A DNA stretch of 64,000 nt from Pseudomonas putida (lineage in GTDB: Bacteria > Pseudomonadota > Gammaproteobacteria > Pseudomonadales > Pseudomonadaceae): the NCBI GenBank assembly GCA_029953615.1, contig CP124529.1, positions 1,054,001 to 1,118,000 of the forward strand, in the 5' to 3' direction. This document shows positions 1 to 7,874 of the stretch, one piece after another. A program made the position numbers and the translations under genes. Numbering within the stretch: the stretch's first letter is position 1; each line of letters begins with the position of its first letter. The notes under the pieces are model-generated. The model saw only the letters and a list, made by a program, of their open reading frames with translations, was not told the origin of the DNA and did no database searches.

Positions 1-93
1 CTCCGCCACGACGTCATACCCATGCCGCTCCATCAGCATGCGTACGGCCAAGCGTATGACCGGATGATCATCTACGATAAGCACTTTATTCAT
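1..93 (-). CDS. Response regulator, N-terminal end only (partial)
   Basis: Only the first 31 codons are inside the window. They read MNKVLIVDDHPVIRLAVRML and onward, the start of a CheY-type receiver domain with the acidic pair (VDDH) typical of NarL/LuxR-family response regulators. The phosphorylated Asp and any output domain lie beyond the left edge. The ATG is preceded by a GGATA-like ribosome site. Family assignment is good; the specific regulator cannot be named. Confidence 0.75.
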   Translation of the reverse strand, partial: MNKVLIVDDHPVIRLAVRMLMERHGYDVVAE

Positions 94-460
94 GCGATAT
101 CCATTCATTGTTTTTGCTTTGGTCCGCCAAGATAACCGACAGAACGCTTGCTGGCGCGGTGATTGGCCGGCGAAATTCATGAGCAGATAAAACCTACGGC
201 ACTTACAGAAATTTCCTACACACAACTGCTGTAGTTGTAACAGTTAAATTCCCTGTTGCCGGAATAAACGGTATCACCCGTCTGCAAAGGCGCACTAGTT
301 GAAAACCGGCCATTACCTGAGGAATTATCCAACTCGAACACGAGGAACAAACAAGGCTGTCAGGGTTACCGGCGATTATTCCTCACCCGGGAAACTGTCC
401 AGTCTTTAGTTGAGCATCGCCGTAAGGTAATGATGGGCAAATTCGCTGGAGACGGCCCAT
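94..460. other. Intergenic region between divergent genes, no gene seen
   Basis: About 370 bases hold the leader of the leftward response regulator and of the rightward small membrane protein. A short inverted repeat CAAC/GTTG lies around 220-240. I see no convincing extra gene, RNA or well-conserved promoter here. Confidence 0.4.
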
Positions 461-943
461 ATGCCCCAAGCACAACCTGTCGCCCCGCTGACGATCATTG
501 CTATCTTCGCGGGGATTATCGAAGCCTCTGCCCTGGCCACACTGCCGTTTCTCAGCGAGTCCAGCCAACATCTCTACACCTGGTTCCTGGTGGGCTTCCC
601 GTTCTTTCTGACAGCGCTGTTCTTCCTCACGCTCAACTTCAATTACAAGTCCTTCTACAGCCCGTCGCCAAACAGATCGGCGAACGACAACACACCGGCA
701 TTGAACGCTCAGGTCAAACCTGCAACGCCCGGTGATGGCGGCGAAGCGCTGCAGGGCGAGCCTGTCACGTTCATGTTTTCCGGCCCCGATGCCAATCGCA
801 TGATGGAGCAACAACTGCTGCTCGCCCTTGCCCAGCCACCTCTGCCAGCGCGCACCTGGCGCTTTTGCAACCTGGATAGACGCCAATGCGCGCAACTATC
901 GATCAGCGCGCTTGAGGGGCAGATGGAAAACGACAGCCATTGA
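461..943 (+). CDS. Hypothetical small membrane protein
   Basis: This is a 160-residue protein of unknown function. Two hydrophobic stretches, roughly residues 9-30 and 41-60, look like membrane helices. A polar, Pro/Asn-rich linker follows, then a more ordered C-terminal segment that contains CNLDRRQC and could be a small soluble domain. The ATG is preceded by GGAG at a normal distance. A bidirectional terminator follows, shared with argG. I do not recognise the family. It stands alone between a response regulator and argG. Confidence 0.6.
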   Translation: MPQAQPVAPLTIIAIFAGIIEASALATLPFLSESSQHLYTWFLVGFPFFLTALFFLTLNFNYKSFYSPSPNRSANDNTPALNAQVKPATPGDGGEALQGEPVTFMFSGPDANRMMEQQLLLALAQPPLPARTWRFCNLDRRQCAQLSISALEGQMENDSH

Positions 944-964
944 TGCCCCAGGCTTTCCACAGGC

Positions 965-998
965 AAAAAAAACCCCGGCCTGGGCCGGGGTTTTTATT
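965..998. terminator. Bidirectional rho-independent terminator
   Basis: An 8-bp stem CCCCGGCC / GGCCGGGG sits between an A-run on the left and a T-run on the right. It can end transcription of both the rightward small membrane gene and the leftward argG. Confidence 0.85.
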
Positions 999-1012
999 GC
1001 ACCTGCCAACGA

Positions 1013-2230
1013 TCAGAGCAGCGAGCGACCCTTGTTGGCAGCAATGCGCATACGCAGGGCGTTGAGCTTGATGAAGCCGGCAGCGTCCGCCTGGTTGTAG
1101 GCGCCGCCATCTTCCTCGAAGGTGGCGATGTTGGCATCGAACAGCGAATCGTCCGACTTGCGGCCAACCACGGTGACGTTGCCCTTGTACAGTTTCAGGC
1201 GTACCACGCCGTTCACGTTGACCTGCGAAGCATCGATCATCTGCTGCAGCATCAGACGCTCCGGGCTCCACCAGTAGCCGGTGTAGATCAGGCTGGCGTA
1301 CTTCGGCATCAGCTCATCCTTCAGGTGAGCGACTTCGCGGTCCAGGGTGATCGACTCGATGGCACGGTGGGCCTTGAGCATGATGGTGCCACCAGGGGTC
1401 TCGTAGCAGCCACGCGACTTCATGCCGACGTAACGGTTCTCGACGATGTCCAGGCGGCCGATGCCGTTGGCACCACCGATACGGTTCAGGTCCGCCAGAA
1501 CGGTGGCCGGGGTCTTCTCGACGCCGTCGATGGCAACGATGTCACCGTTGCGGTAGGTCAGCTCGATGTAGGTGGCCTGGTCCGGGGCGTTCTCGGGCGA
1601 GACGCTCCAGCGCCACATGTCTTCTTCGTGCTCGGTCCAGGTATCTTCCAGGACACCGCCTTCGTAGGAGATGTGCAGCAGGTTGGCGTCCATCGAGTAC
1701 GGCGACTTCTTCTTGCCGTGGCGCTCAATCGGAATGCCGTGCTTCTCGGCGTAATCCATCAGCTTCTCGCGGGACAGCAGATCCCACTCGCGCCATGGAG
1801 CGATGACCTTGACGCCTGGCTTCAGGGCGTAGGCACCCAGTTCGAAACGCACCTGGTCATTGCCTTTGCCGGTGGCACCGTGGGAAATGGCGTCGGCGCC
1901 GGTTTCGTTGGCGATTTCGATCAGGCGCTTGGCGATCAGCGGACGGGCGATGGAAGTACCCAGCAGGTACTCGCCCTCGTAGACGGTGTTGGCGCGGAAC
2001 ATCGGGAACACGAAATCACGCACGAATTCTTCGCGCAGGTCGTCGATGTAGATCTCTTTAACGCCCATTGCCTGGGCCTTGGCACGAGCCGGCTCGACCT
2101 CTTCGCCCTGACCCAGGTCAGCGGTGAAGGTCACCACTTCGCAGTTGTAGGTATCCTGCAGCCACTTGAGAATCACCGAAGTATCAAGGCCGCCGGAATA
2201 CGCCAGTACGACCTTTTTTACGTCCGCCAT
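1013..2230 (-). CDS. argG: Argininosuccinate synthase
   Basis: Cytoplasmic enzyme of arginine biosynthesis that joins citrulline and aspartate using ATP to form argininosuccinate. The 405-residue product has the usual length. The ATP pyrophosphatase P-loop SGGLDTS lies near residues 12-18, and the family signature [13 protein letters not shown] is present around residue 115-130. The frame stays open 49 codons upstream, but the ATG at 2230 is chosen because GGAG lies 8 bases before it and [14 protein letters not shown] matches known starts. Two ArgR-like half-sites 60-96 bases upstream suggest arginine repression. argF lies in the same window under a similar site. Confidence 0.97.
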   Translation of the reverse strand: MADVKKVVLAYSGGLDTSVILKWLQDTYNCEVVTFTADLGQGEEVEPARAKAQAMGVKEIYIDDLREEFVRDFVFPMFRANTVYEGEYLLGTSIARPLIAKRLIEIANETGADAISHGATGKGNDQVRFELGAYALKPGVKVIAPWREWDLLSREKLMDYAEKHGIPIERHGKKKSPYSMDANLLHISYEGGVLEDTWTEHEEDMWRWSVSPENAPDQATYIELTYRNGDIVAIDGVEKTPATVLADLNRIGGANGIGRLDIVENRYVGMKSRGCYETPGGTIMLKAHRAIESITLDREVAHLKDELMPKYASLIYTGYWWSPERLMLQQMIDASQVNVNGVVRLKLYKGNVTVVGRKSDDSLFDANIATFEEDGGAYNQADAAGFIKLNALRMRIAANKGRSLL

Positions 2231-2289
2231 GCCATCACTCCACGGGGTTGTACGGAAAGGGATCGATTCTAACGACGTTGCGGATAAAT

Positions 2290-2326
2290 TTACAGTGGGG
2301 CGACAGCTTCTGACGACAAAGCGACA
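2290..2326 (-). promoter_or_regulatory. Candidate ArgR operator upstream of argG
   Basis: On the minus strand TGTCGC is followed after eight bases by AA, an exact match to the TGTCGC-N8-AA half-site described for Pseudomonas ArgR. A second half-site, TGTCGC-N8-CA, starts 21 bases further upstream in direct repeat. The same 21-base period is found before argF. Binding is inferred, not shown. Confidence 0.6.
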
Positions 2327-2400
2327 GGAACTTTCGGAAGGGCGACGGGAGAATTGTATCAGGGCCCCAAGGTGCATGCCTTGACCTGATCAGCGCCTAT

Positions 2401-2654
2401 GAGATCGAGCGCCGCCCGCGCGGCGCATCGCCGGCAAGCCGGCTCCCACATCTGTTTCGGGCCAGTTACTCCTGCCTCCTGCGCACTCGCACCCTGGGTG
2501 CATGACTGAAGATTGCAGAAGAGCAGCAGCGCTACCTTCGATATCGTGTCGTACAAACAAGGGGGCGCGCGCACCAGGCACAGAAGAGACTGGCCCGAAA
2601 CAGATGTGGGAGCCGGCTTGCCGGCGATGCGCCGCGCGGGCGGCGCTCGGTCTC
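2401..2654. repeat. Pair of long inverted REP-like repeats
   Basis: Two 66-base arms (2401-2466 and 2589-2654) are reverse complements with one mismatch and are separated by about 120 bases. They carry the GCCGGCAAGCCGGCTCCCACA core used in another pair at 52.6 kb. The segment from 2231 to 2700 contains no gene that I can support apart from the argG control region. Confidence 0.8.
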
Positions 2655-2700
2655 ACAGGCGCAAAAAATGTTGTGGCGGACACCTGGCGGTCAACCCGAC

Positions 2701-3660
2701 TCAGGGCGCCTTCACCCCCGGCGCGGCAGCAGGCGGACTGGCTGGCGCTGCCGCCGGAGCAGCAGGCGCCGCCTGCTCAACCGGCTTCTCCTGCGTCTTC
2801 TCAACCACCGCCACCCGATCCAGTTCGATGTTCACCCGCCGGTTACGCGCCCGGTTGGCTGCACTGTTGTTCTTCGCCAACGGATAACGCTCACCATGGA
2901 AGCGCACGGTAATCTGCTCTTCCGGCACGCCATGAGCCTTGAAGTAGTCGGCCACCGCCAGCGCCCGGCGGCGCGACATGTCGCGATTGGTCAAACGGTT
3001 GCCACTGTTGTCGGAGTGGCCGTTGAGCTCGACATGGTTCACTGTCGGGTCGGCCTTCATGTAATCGAGGATCACGTCCAGCCGCGCCTTGGCCGCATCA
3101 TCCAGCTCGAATCCCCCACCGGGAAAACCAACCTGGGTCTGGCGCACCTGGTCGTAGTTCATCGGCAGCAGCTTGCCGGCACAGGCCTGATAGTCGCTAT
3201 AGGCCTTGGCGAAACTGACCGGCAGCACACGCACTTCCATCGGCCTGCCAGCTTCGCCGGCGTAATTGCGCACCACCGTGCTGCGCCCGTCGAGCAGGCC
3301 GTTGATCAACCGGCTGGCCTGGCCCTGGGACGAACTGAACAATACCCCGGTGCGGGCCATGCGCACGCTGCCCAGGTTGATGTCGCTGCGCCCGGGTTGC
3401 CACGGTGCAGCGGCTGCCAGCAACGTGGCCGTGCCCGCGCCCAGGACGTTGCTGGCCGAACGCAGCTGGAACACCGGCTGCTCGCCCGCGCGGCGCACGA
3501 ACTCGCCACTGCCGAAACCGTCGATCGGCTGGATCAGCCGGCATTCGAACTGATCACCCTCGACCTTCCAGGCAATGTTCTCCATGCGCGTCTGGAAGGT
3601 CAGTGCACCGGCCGGCAGGCTGGCGAACAGGGTCAACAGGGCTAGGTAACGCTGGCGCAC
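2701..3660 (-). CDS. motY: MotY-like OmpA-family flagellar motor protein
   Basis: Probable periplasmic T-ring protein of the flagellar stator. The product (about 319 residues) has a signal peptide (RQRYLALLTLFASLPAGALT), an N-terminal MotY-type domain starting TFQTRMENIAWKVEGD, and a C-terminal OmpA-like peptidoglycan-binding domain from about residue 180 with NHVELNGHSDNSG and NRRVNIEL. The tail is Ala/Pro rich. GTG at 3660 is preferred because GTGGAG lies six bases before it; the next GTG upstream (3672) has a poor ribosome site. Gene order argG-motY-pyrC-rnt matches that of P. aeruginosa, which supports the name. Confidence 0.85.
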   Translation of the reverse strand: MRQRYLALLTLFASLPAGALTFQTRMENIAWKVEGDQFECRLIQPIDGFGSGEFVRRAGEQPVFQLRSASNVLGAGTATLLAAAAPWQPGRSDINLGSVRMARTGVLFSSSQGQASRLINGLLDGRSTVVRNYAGEAGRPMEVRVLPVSFAKAYSDYQACAGKLLPMNYDQVRQTQVGFPGGGFELDDAAKARLDVILDYMKADPTVNHVELNGHSDNSGNRLTNRDMSRRRALAVADYFKAHGVPEEQITVRFHGERYPLAKNNSAANRARNRRVNIELDRVAVVEKTQEKPVEQAAPAAPAAAPASPPAAAPGVKAP

Positions 3661-3790
3661 GGGTGGCTCCACAAATTCCGACGGCTTACCTGCAGGCTAT
3701 CGGACGCCTGCCGGAAAACTTGATAGCCGTGCTCCACCCAGGGTTTTCCGGTAGCATTGGCGCTTGAGTTCGACCCGCCTGGAATCCCCA

Positions 3791-4837
3791 ATGTCCGATC
3801 GCCTGACCCTCCTGCGTCCCGACGACTGGCACATCCATCTGCGCGATGGTGCCGTCCTGCCCCACACCGTTGGCGACGTGGCGCGTACTTTCGCCCGTGC
3901 CATCATCATGCCCAACCTGGTTCCGCCGGTGCGCAATGCCGCCGAGGCCGGCGCCTACCGTGAGCGCATCCTGGCCGCCCGCCCGGCTGGCAGCCGCTTC
4001 GAGCCGCTGATGGTGCTGTACCTCACCGACCGCACCAGCCCTGAGGACATCCGCGCGGCCAAGGCCAGCGGTTTCGTGTACGCCGCCAAGCTGTACCCGG
4101 CCGGCGCCACCACCAATTCCGACTCGGGCGTGACCAGCATCGACAACATCTTCCCGGCCATCGAGGCGCTCGCGGAAGTCGGCATGCCGCTACTGGTGCA
4201 TGGCGAAGTGACCCGCAGCGAGATCGATGTGTTCGACCGCGAGAAGCGCTTCATCGACGAGCACATGCGCCGTGTGGTCGAGCGCTTCCCGACGCTGAAG
4301 GTGGTGTTCGAGCACATCACCACCAGCGATGCCGCGCAGTTCGTCACCGAGGCTCCGGCCAATGTCGGCGCGACCATCACCGCGCAGCACCTGCTGTACA
4401 ACCGCAACCACATGCTGGTTGGCGGCATTCGCCCGCACTTCTACTGCCTGCCGATCCTCAAGCGCAACACCCATCAGGTGGCGCTGCTGGATGCGGCCAC
4501 CAGCGGCAACCCGAAGTTCTTCCTGGGTACCGACTCGGCCCCGCACGCCCGTCACGCCAAGGAAGCCGCCTGCGGTTGCGCCGGTTGCTACACCGCCTAC
4601 GCCGCCATCGAGATGTACGCCGAAGCGTTCGAGCAGCGTAACGCGCTGGACAAGCTGGAAGGCTTTGCCAGCCTGCACGGCCCGGCGTTCTACGGCCTGC
4701 CGGCAAATACCGACACCATTACCCTGGTCCGTGAAGAATGGACAGCCCCGGACAGCCTGCCGTTTGGCGAGCAGACCGTGGTCCCGCTGCGCGCCGGCGA
4801 AAAACTGCGCTGGCGCCTGCTGGAGGAAAACGCGTGA
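3791..4837 (+). CDS. pyrC: Dihydroorotase
   Basis: Zinc enzyme of pyrimidine biosynthesis that cyclises carbamoyl-aspartate to dihydroorotate. The 348-residue product has the usual length of the E. coli-type (class II) enzyme. Metal ligands are seen as H14-x-H16 in [10 protein letters not shown], the lysine (about K100) that is carbamylated in this family in [11 protein letters not shown], and later His residues in LVHGEVT and [16 protein letters not shown] carries the catalytic Asp. The ATG at 3791 matches the family start; a TTG further up is not needed. It overlaps rnt by four bases, so the two are co-transcribed. Confidence 0.96.
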   Translation: MSDRLTLLRPDDWHIHLRDGAVLPHTVGDVARTFARAIIMPNLVPPVRNAAEAGAYRERILAARPAGSRFEPLMVLYLTDRTSPEDIRAAKASGFVYAAKLYPAGATTNSDSGVTSIDNIFPAIEALAEVGMPLLVHGEVTRSEIDVFDREKRFIDEHMRRVVERFPTLKVVFEHITTSDAAQFVTEAPANVGATITAQHLLYNRNHMLVGGIRPHFYCLPILKRNTHQVALLDAATSGNPKFFLGTDSAPHARHAKEAACGCAGCYTAYAAIEMYAEAFEQRNALDKLEGFASLHGPAFYGLPANTDTITLVREEWTAPDSLPFGEQTVVPLRAGEKLRWRLLEENA

Positions 4838-5508
4838 GCGAAGACCTCTACGAAGACGACCTCGACACCCAGGGCAGCAGCGGCTCGCGCCACCCGATGG
4901 CCGAGCGTTTCCGCGGCTACCTGCCAGTGGTGGTGGATGTGGAGACCGGTGGCTTCAACAGCGCCACCGATGCCCTGCTGGAAATTGCCGCGGTCACCAT
5001 CGGCATGGACGAAAAGGGCTTCCTGTTCCCCGAGCACACCTACTTCCACCGGGTGGAGCCGTTCGAAGGCGCCAACATCGAGCCGGCTGCACTGGAGTTC
5101 ACCGGGATCAAGCTGGACCATCCACTGCGCATGGCGGTAAGCGAGGAAAGCGCGCTGACCGACATCTTCCGTGGCGTGCGCAAGGCGCTCAAGGCCAATG
5201 GCTGCAAGCGGGCGATCCTGGTCGGCCACAACAGCAGCTTCGACCTGGGCTTCCTCAATGCCGCGGTGACGCGCAATGACCTGAAGCGCAACCCGTTCCA
5301 CCCGTTCTCCAGCTTCGACACCGCTACCCTGGCGGGCCTGGCCTATGGCCAGACCGTGCTGGCGCGGGCCTGCCAGAGCGCCGACATCGACTTTGACGGG
5401 CGTGAAGCGCACTCGGCACGTTATGACACCGAGAAGACGGCCGAACTGTTCTGCGGCATCGTCAACCGCTGGAAAGAGATGGGCGGCTGGCGCGATTTCA
5501 ACGACTGA
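4834..5508 (+). CDS. rnt: Ribonuclease T
   Basis: A 3'-5' exoribonuclease of the DEDD family that trims tRNA and other stable RNA 3' ends. The product is 224 residues. The first catalytic pair is VDVETGG (about D35, E37). [11 protein letters not shown] gives the second acidic site, and [14 protein letters not shown] gives the catalytic His and last Asp. It starts at a GTG that overlaps the pyrC stop, with GGAGG 7-8 bases upstream, so translational coupling is likely. Confidence 0.95.
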   Translation: MSEDLYEDDLDTQGSSGSRHPMAERFRGYLPVVVDVETGGFNSATDALLEIAAVTIGMDEKGFLFPEHTYFHRVEPFEGANIEPAALEFTGIKLDHPLRMAVSEESALTDIFRGVRKALKANGCKRAILVGHNSSFDLGFLNAAVTRNDLKRNPFHPFSSFDTATLAGLAYGQTVLARACQSADIDFDGREAHSARYDTEKTAELFCGIVNRWKEMGGWRDFND

Positions 5509-5517
5509 TCTGCAAAA

Positions 5518-5611
5518 GCCTTCGCGGGCATGCCCGCTCCCACAGGGATCGCACAATGGGCTGAGGCCAGCGGAGTACTTGTGGGAGCGGGCGCGCCCGC
5601 GAAGAGGCCGG
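5518..5611. repeat. Inverted pair of REP-like repeats
   Basis: Two convergent copies of the GTGGGAGCGGGC...CCCGCGAAG element lie in the gap after rnt. They can fold as two hairpins or one long one. Confidence 0.75.
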
Positions 5612-5623
5612 AACAGGAACGCA

Positions 5624-5657
5624 CAAAAAAAACCGGCCACATGGGCCGGTTTTTTCA
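5624..5657. terminator. Bidirectional rho-independent terminator
   Basis: The stem ACCGGCC / GGCCGGT is flanked by an A-run on the left and a T-run on the right. It serves the convergent rnt and peroxiredoxin genes. Confidence 0.85.
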
Positions 5658-5669
5658 TGCACGCGGCAA

Positions 5670-6272
5670 TTACAGCTTGCCAGCGTTCTCGCTCAGGTAG
5701 GCAGCAACGCCTTCCGGCGAAGCGTTCATGCCTTTGTCGCCTTTTTTCCAGTTGGCAGGGCAAACTTCACCGTGCTCTTCGTGGAACTGCAGGGCGTCGA
5801 CCAGGCGCAGCAGCTCGTCCATGTTGCGGCCCAGTGGCAGGTCGTTGACGATCTGCGAACGGACAACACCGTTGGTGTCGATCAGGAAGGCGCCACGGAA
5901 GGCCACGCCGCCTTCGGACTCTACGTCGTAGGCCTTGCAGATTTCGTGGGTCATGTCGGCCGCCAAGGTGTACTTGACCTGGCCGATACCGCCGTTGTTT
6001 ACCGGGGTGTTACGCCAGGCGTTGTGGGTGAAGTGCGAGTCGATCGACACGCCGATCACTTCCACGTTGCGCGCCTGGAAGTCAGGGATGCGGTTGTCCA
6101 GGGCGATCAGCTCGGACGGGCAGACGAAGGTGAAGTCCAGCGGGTAGAAGAACACCAGGCCGTACTTGCCCTTGATGGCCGAAGCCAGGTTGAAGCTGTC
6201 GACGATCTCGCCATTGCCCAGCACGGCCGGAACGGTGAAATCGGGGGCTTTCTTACCAACGAGTACGCTCAT
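5670..6272 (-). CDS. 2-Cys peroxiredoxin (AhpC/TSA family)
   Basis: Cytoplasmic thiol peroxidase that reduces hydrogen peroxide and organic peroxides. In the 200-residue product the peroxidatic cysteine is C51 in FTFVCPSE and the resolving cysteine is about C171 in GEVCPANW, the typical 2-Cys arrangement. The ATG has GGAG six bases upstream. It lies divergent to bfd and close to bfr, a stress and iron-storage neighbourhood conserved among pseudomonads. No AhpF-like reductase is adjacent, so its electron donor is not evident. Confidence 0.93.
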   Translation of the reverse strand: MSVLVGKKAPDFTVPAVLGNGEIVDSFNLASAIKGKYGLVFFYPLDFTFVCPSELIALDNRIPDFQARNVEVIGVSIDSHFTHNAWRNTPVNNGGIGQVKYTLAADMTHEICKAYDVESEGGVAFRGAFLIDTNGVVRSQIVNDLPLGRNMDELLRLVDALQFHEEHGEVCPANWKKGDKGMNASPEGVAAYLSENAGKL

Positions 6273-6431
6273 TGTAATCTCCTGATGAGGGTGAAAAACC
6301 GTTTGCCGGGCCAGACGGGCTTGCCCGACATCCAACAAAGGCTGACCATCATACACGGCTTCTGATGACAGGCCGACTCCAACGACGAAGCAACCGCCGG
6401 TCGCTCAAGCACGCCCCTTGCAGAAACCACT

Positions 6432-6460
6432 TTGACAAGCATTCTCATTAACATTAAGCT
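6432..6460 (+). promoter_or_regulatory. bfd promoter with overlapping Fur-like box
   Basis: TTGACA (6432-6437) is followed after 17 bases by TAAGCT, a plausible sigma-70 promoter. The spacer holds GCATTCTCATTAACATT, which resembles the ATTCTCATTA half of Fur boxes. This suggests iron-dependent control of bfd. Confidence 0.55.
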
Positions 6461-6496
6461 CCACCCCATCGAGCCCACCAACGATGGTCAGCCTTT

Positions 6497-6715
6497 ATGT
6501 ATGTGTGTCTTTGTGTCGGCGTTACCGACGGACAGATCCGCGATGCGATCTATGAAGGATGCTGCAGCTACAAGGAAGTGCGAGCCGCTACCAACGTCGC
6601 CAGCCAGTGTGGCAAATGTGCCTGCGTGGCGAAGCAGGTGGTCCGTGATACCCTGACCGAGCTTCAGGTCAGCCAGGCAGCCCTGCCCTACCCTGTGGAA
6701 TTTACCGCAGCCTGA
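6497..6715 (+). CDS. bfd: Bacterioferritin-associated ferredoxin
   Basis: Small [2Fe-2S] protein that binds bacterioferritin and passes electrons to its heme to release stored iron. The 72-residue product has the four expected cysteines, C4, C6, C38 and C41, in MYVCLCVGVTD and ASQCGKCACVAKQ. bfrB follows about 200 bases downstream. A promoter with a Fur-like box lies upstream, as expected for a gene induced by iron starvation. The Shine-Dalgarno is weak. A hairpin with a T-run follows. Confidence 0.95.
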   Translation: MYVCLCVGVTDGQIRDAIYEGCCSYKEVRAATNVASQCGKCACVAKQVVRDTLTELQVSQAALPYPVEFTAA

Positions 6716-6730
6716 AACCCGAAATTCAAA

Positions 6731-6758
6731 GAGCCGGACCTTGCGTCCGGTTTTTTTA
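6731..6758 (+). terminator. Rho-independent terminator after bfd
   Basis: The stem CCGGAC / GTCCGG is followed by seven T residues just downstream of the bfd stop. Confidence 0.85.
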
Positions 6759-6794
6759 TGCCCGAAATTCAATAAGTTAGCGCTTCAACGCGGT

Positions 6795-6835
6795 TCACAA
6801 ACATTCTTATTTCCATTAATTTTCACTTATTATTC
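6795..6835 (+). promoter_or_regulatory. AT-rich control region upstream of bfrB
   Basis: ACATTCTTATTTCCATT and TTCACTTATTATTC lie about 80-120 bases before bfrB, in unusually AT-rich DNA. They are loosely like Fur sites, but no clear palindrome is present. This is a weak call. Confidence 0.3.
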
Positions 6836-6915
6836 AAGAACTTAGGTTTGACACACCTAAGTATCGGGCTCAAACTTCGCTGTATTGGCACATTTCTACA
6901 GGGCAGGAACCCGAC

Positions 6916-7389
6916 ATGAAAGGCGACGTAAGCGTCATCCAGCATCTCAACAAGATCCTCGGAAACGAGCTGGTCGCGATCAACCAGTACTTCCTGCACG
7001 CACGCATGTACGAAGATTGGGGCCTGAACAAACTCGGCAAGCACGAGTACAAGGAATCGATCGACGAGATGAAGCACGCTGACAAACTGATCAAGCGTAT
7101 TCTCTTCCTCGAAGGCATCCCCAACGTCCAGGACCTGGGCAAGCTGCTGATTGGCGAGCACACCAAGGAAATGCTCGAATGCGACCTGAAGATCGAACAG
7201 AAAGGCCTGGTCGACCTGAAAGCAGCCATCGCTCATTGCGAAACCGCGGGTGACTTCGGCTCGCGTGACATGCTGGAAGACATCCTCGAGTCCGAGGAAG
7301 AACATATCGACTGGCTGGAAACCCAGCTGGGGCTGATCGACAAGATCGGTATCGAAAACTACCTGCAGTCGCAGATGGGCGAAGAATAA
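6916..7389 (+). CDS. bfrB: Bacterioferritin (heme-binding, BfrB type)
   Basis: Iron-storage 24-mer subunit. The 157-residue product carries all ferroxidase ligands: E18, E51, H54, E94, E127 and H130. M52, the axial heme ligand shared by two subunits, is also present, so this is a true heme bacterioferritin and close to P. aeruginosa BfrB. GGCAGGAA precedes the ATG. Its partner bfd lies just upstream with its own terminator, so the two genes can be controlled in opposite directions by iron. Confidence 0.95.
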   Translation: MKGDVSVIQHLNKILGNELVAINQYFLHARMYEDWGLNKLGKHEYKESIDEMKHADKLIKRILFLEGIPNVQDLGKLLIGEHTKEMLECDLKIEQKGLVDLKAAIAHCETAGDFGSRDMLEDILESEEEHIDWLETQLGLIDKIGIENYLQSQMGEE

Positions 7390-7403
7390 ATATTTCGCCC
7401 CAT

Positions 7404-7432
7404 GAAAAAACCCGCGATCAGCGGGTTTTTTC
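7404..7432. terminator. Bidirectional rho-independent terminator
   Basis: The stem CCCGC / GCGGG lies between six A and six T residues and separates the convergent bfrB and grxD. Confidence 0.85.
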
Positions 7433-7447
7433 ATGCTTGCCGAAAAT

Positions 7448-7783
7448 TCAGGCTTCGGAAGCCTTGGCCTTGGCCGCCGCGTCCTTGATCAGGGTCTGCA
7501 GCTCACCCTTCTCGAACATTTCCAGCATGATGTCGCTGCCGCCGACCAGCTCACCGGCTACCCACAGCTGCGGGAAGGTCGGCCAGTTGGCGTATTTTGG
7601 CAGGTTCGCGCGGATTTCCGGGTTCTGCAGGATGTCGACGTAGGCGAACTTCTCGCCACAACCCATCACGGCCTGCGATGCACGCGCAGAGAAGCCACAC
7701 TGCGGGGCATTCGGCGAGCCTTTCATGTAAAGCAGAATGGTGTTGTTGGCAATCTGCTCTTTGATCGTTTCGATGATATCCAT
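7448..7783 (-). CDS. grxD: Monothiol glutaredoxin (Grx4 type)
   Basis: A 111-residue monothiol glutaredoxin with the active-site motif CGFS (C29) and the GSPNAPQ loop before it. Family members bind a [2Fe-2S] cluster with glutathione and help deliver iron-sulfur clusters. The WPTFPQLWV segment is the conserved glutathione-binding cis-Pro region. Its position beside bfd/bfrB fits a role in iron handling. The tail is Ala/Lys rich. Confidence 0.95.
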   Translation of the reverse strand: MDIIETIKEQIANNTILLYMKGSPNAPQCGFSARASQAVMGCGEKFAYVDILQNPEIRANLPKYANWPTFPQLWVAGELVGGSDIMLEMFEKGELQTLIKDAAAKAKASEA

Positions 7784-7874
7784 GTAGCACCTCGGCTGAA
7801 CTTTCCGACGCGGTCGTCGGCACGGTGACGCATTGTAACGGAAAGCCGAGCAGCATGCTCGGCCTTACCGTTCC

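Noticed and set aside
2231..2377. Upstream extension of argG by 49 codons
   Set aside because: The ATG at 2230 has a good ribosome site and fits the family start, and the extension would run through the ArgR-like operator.
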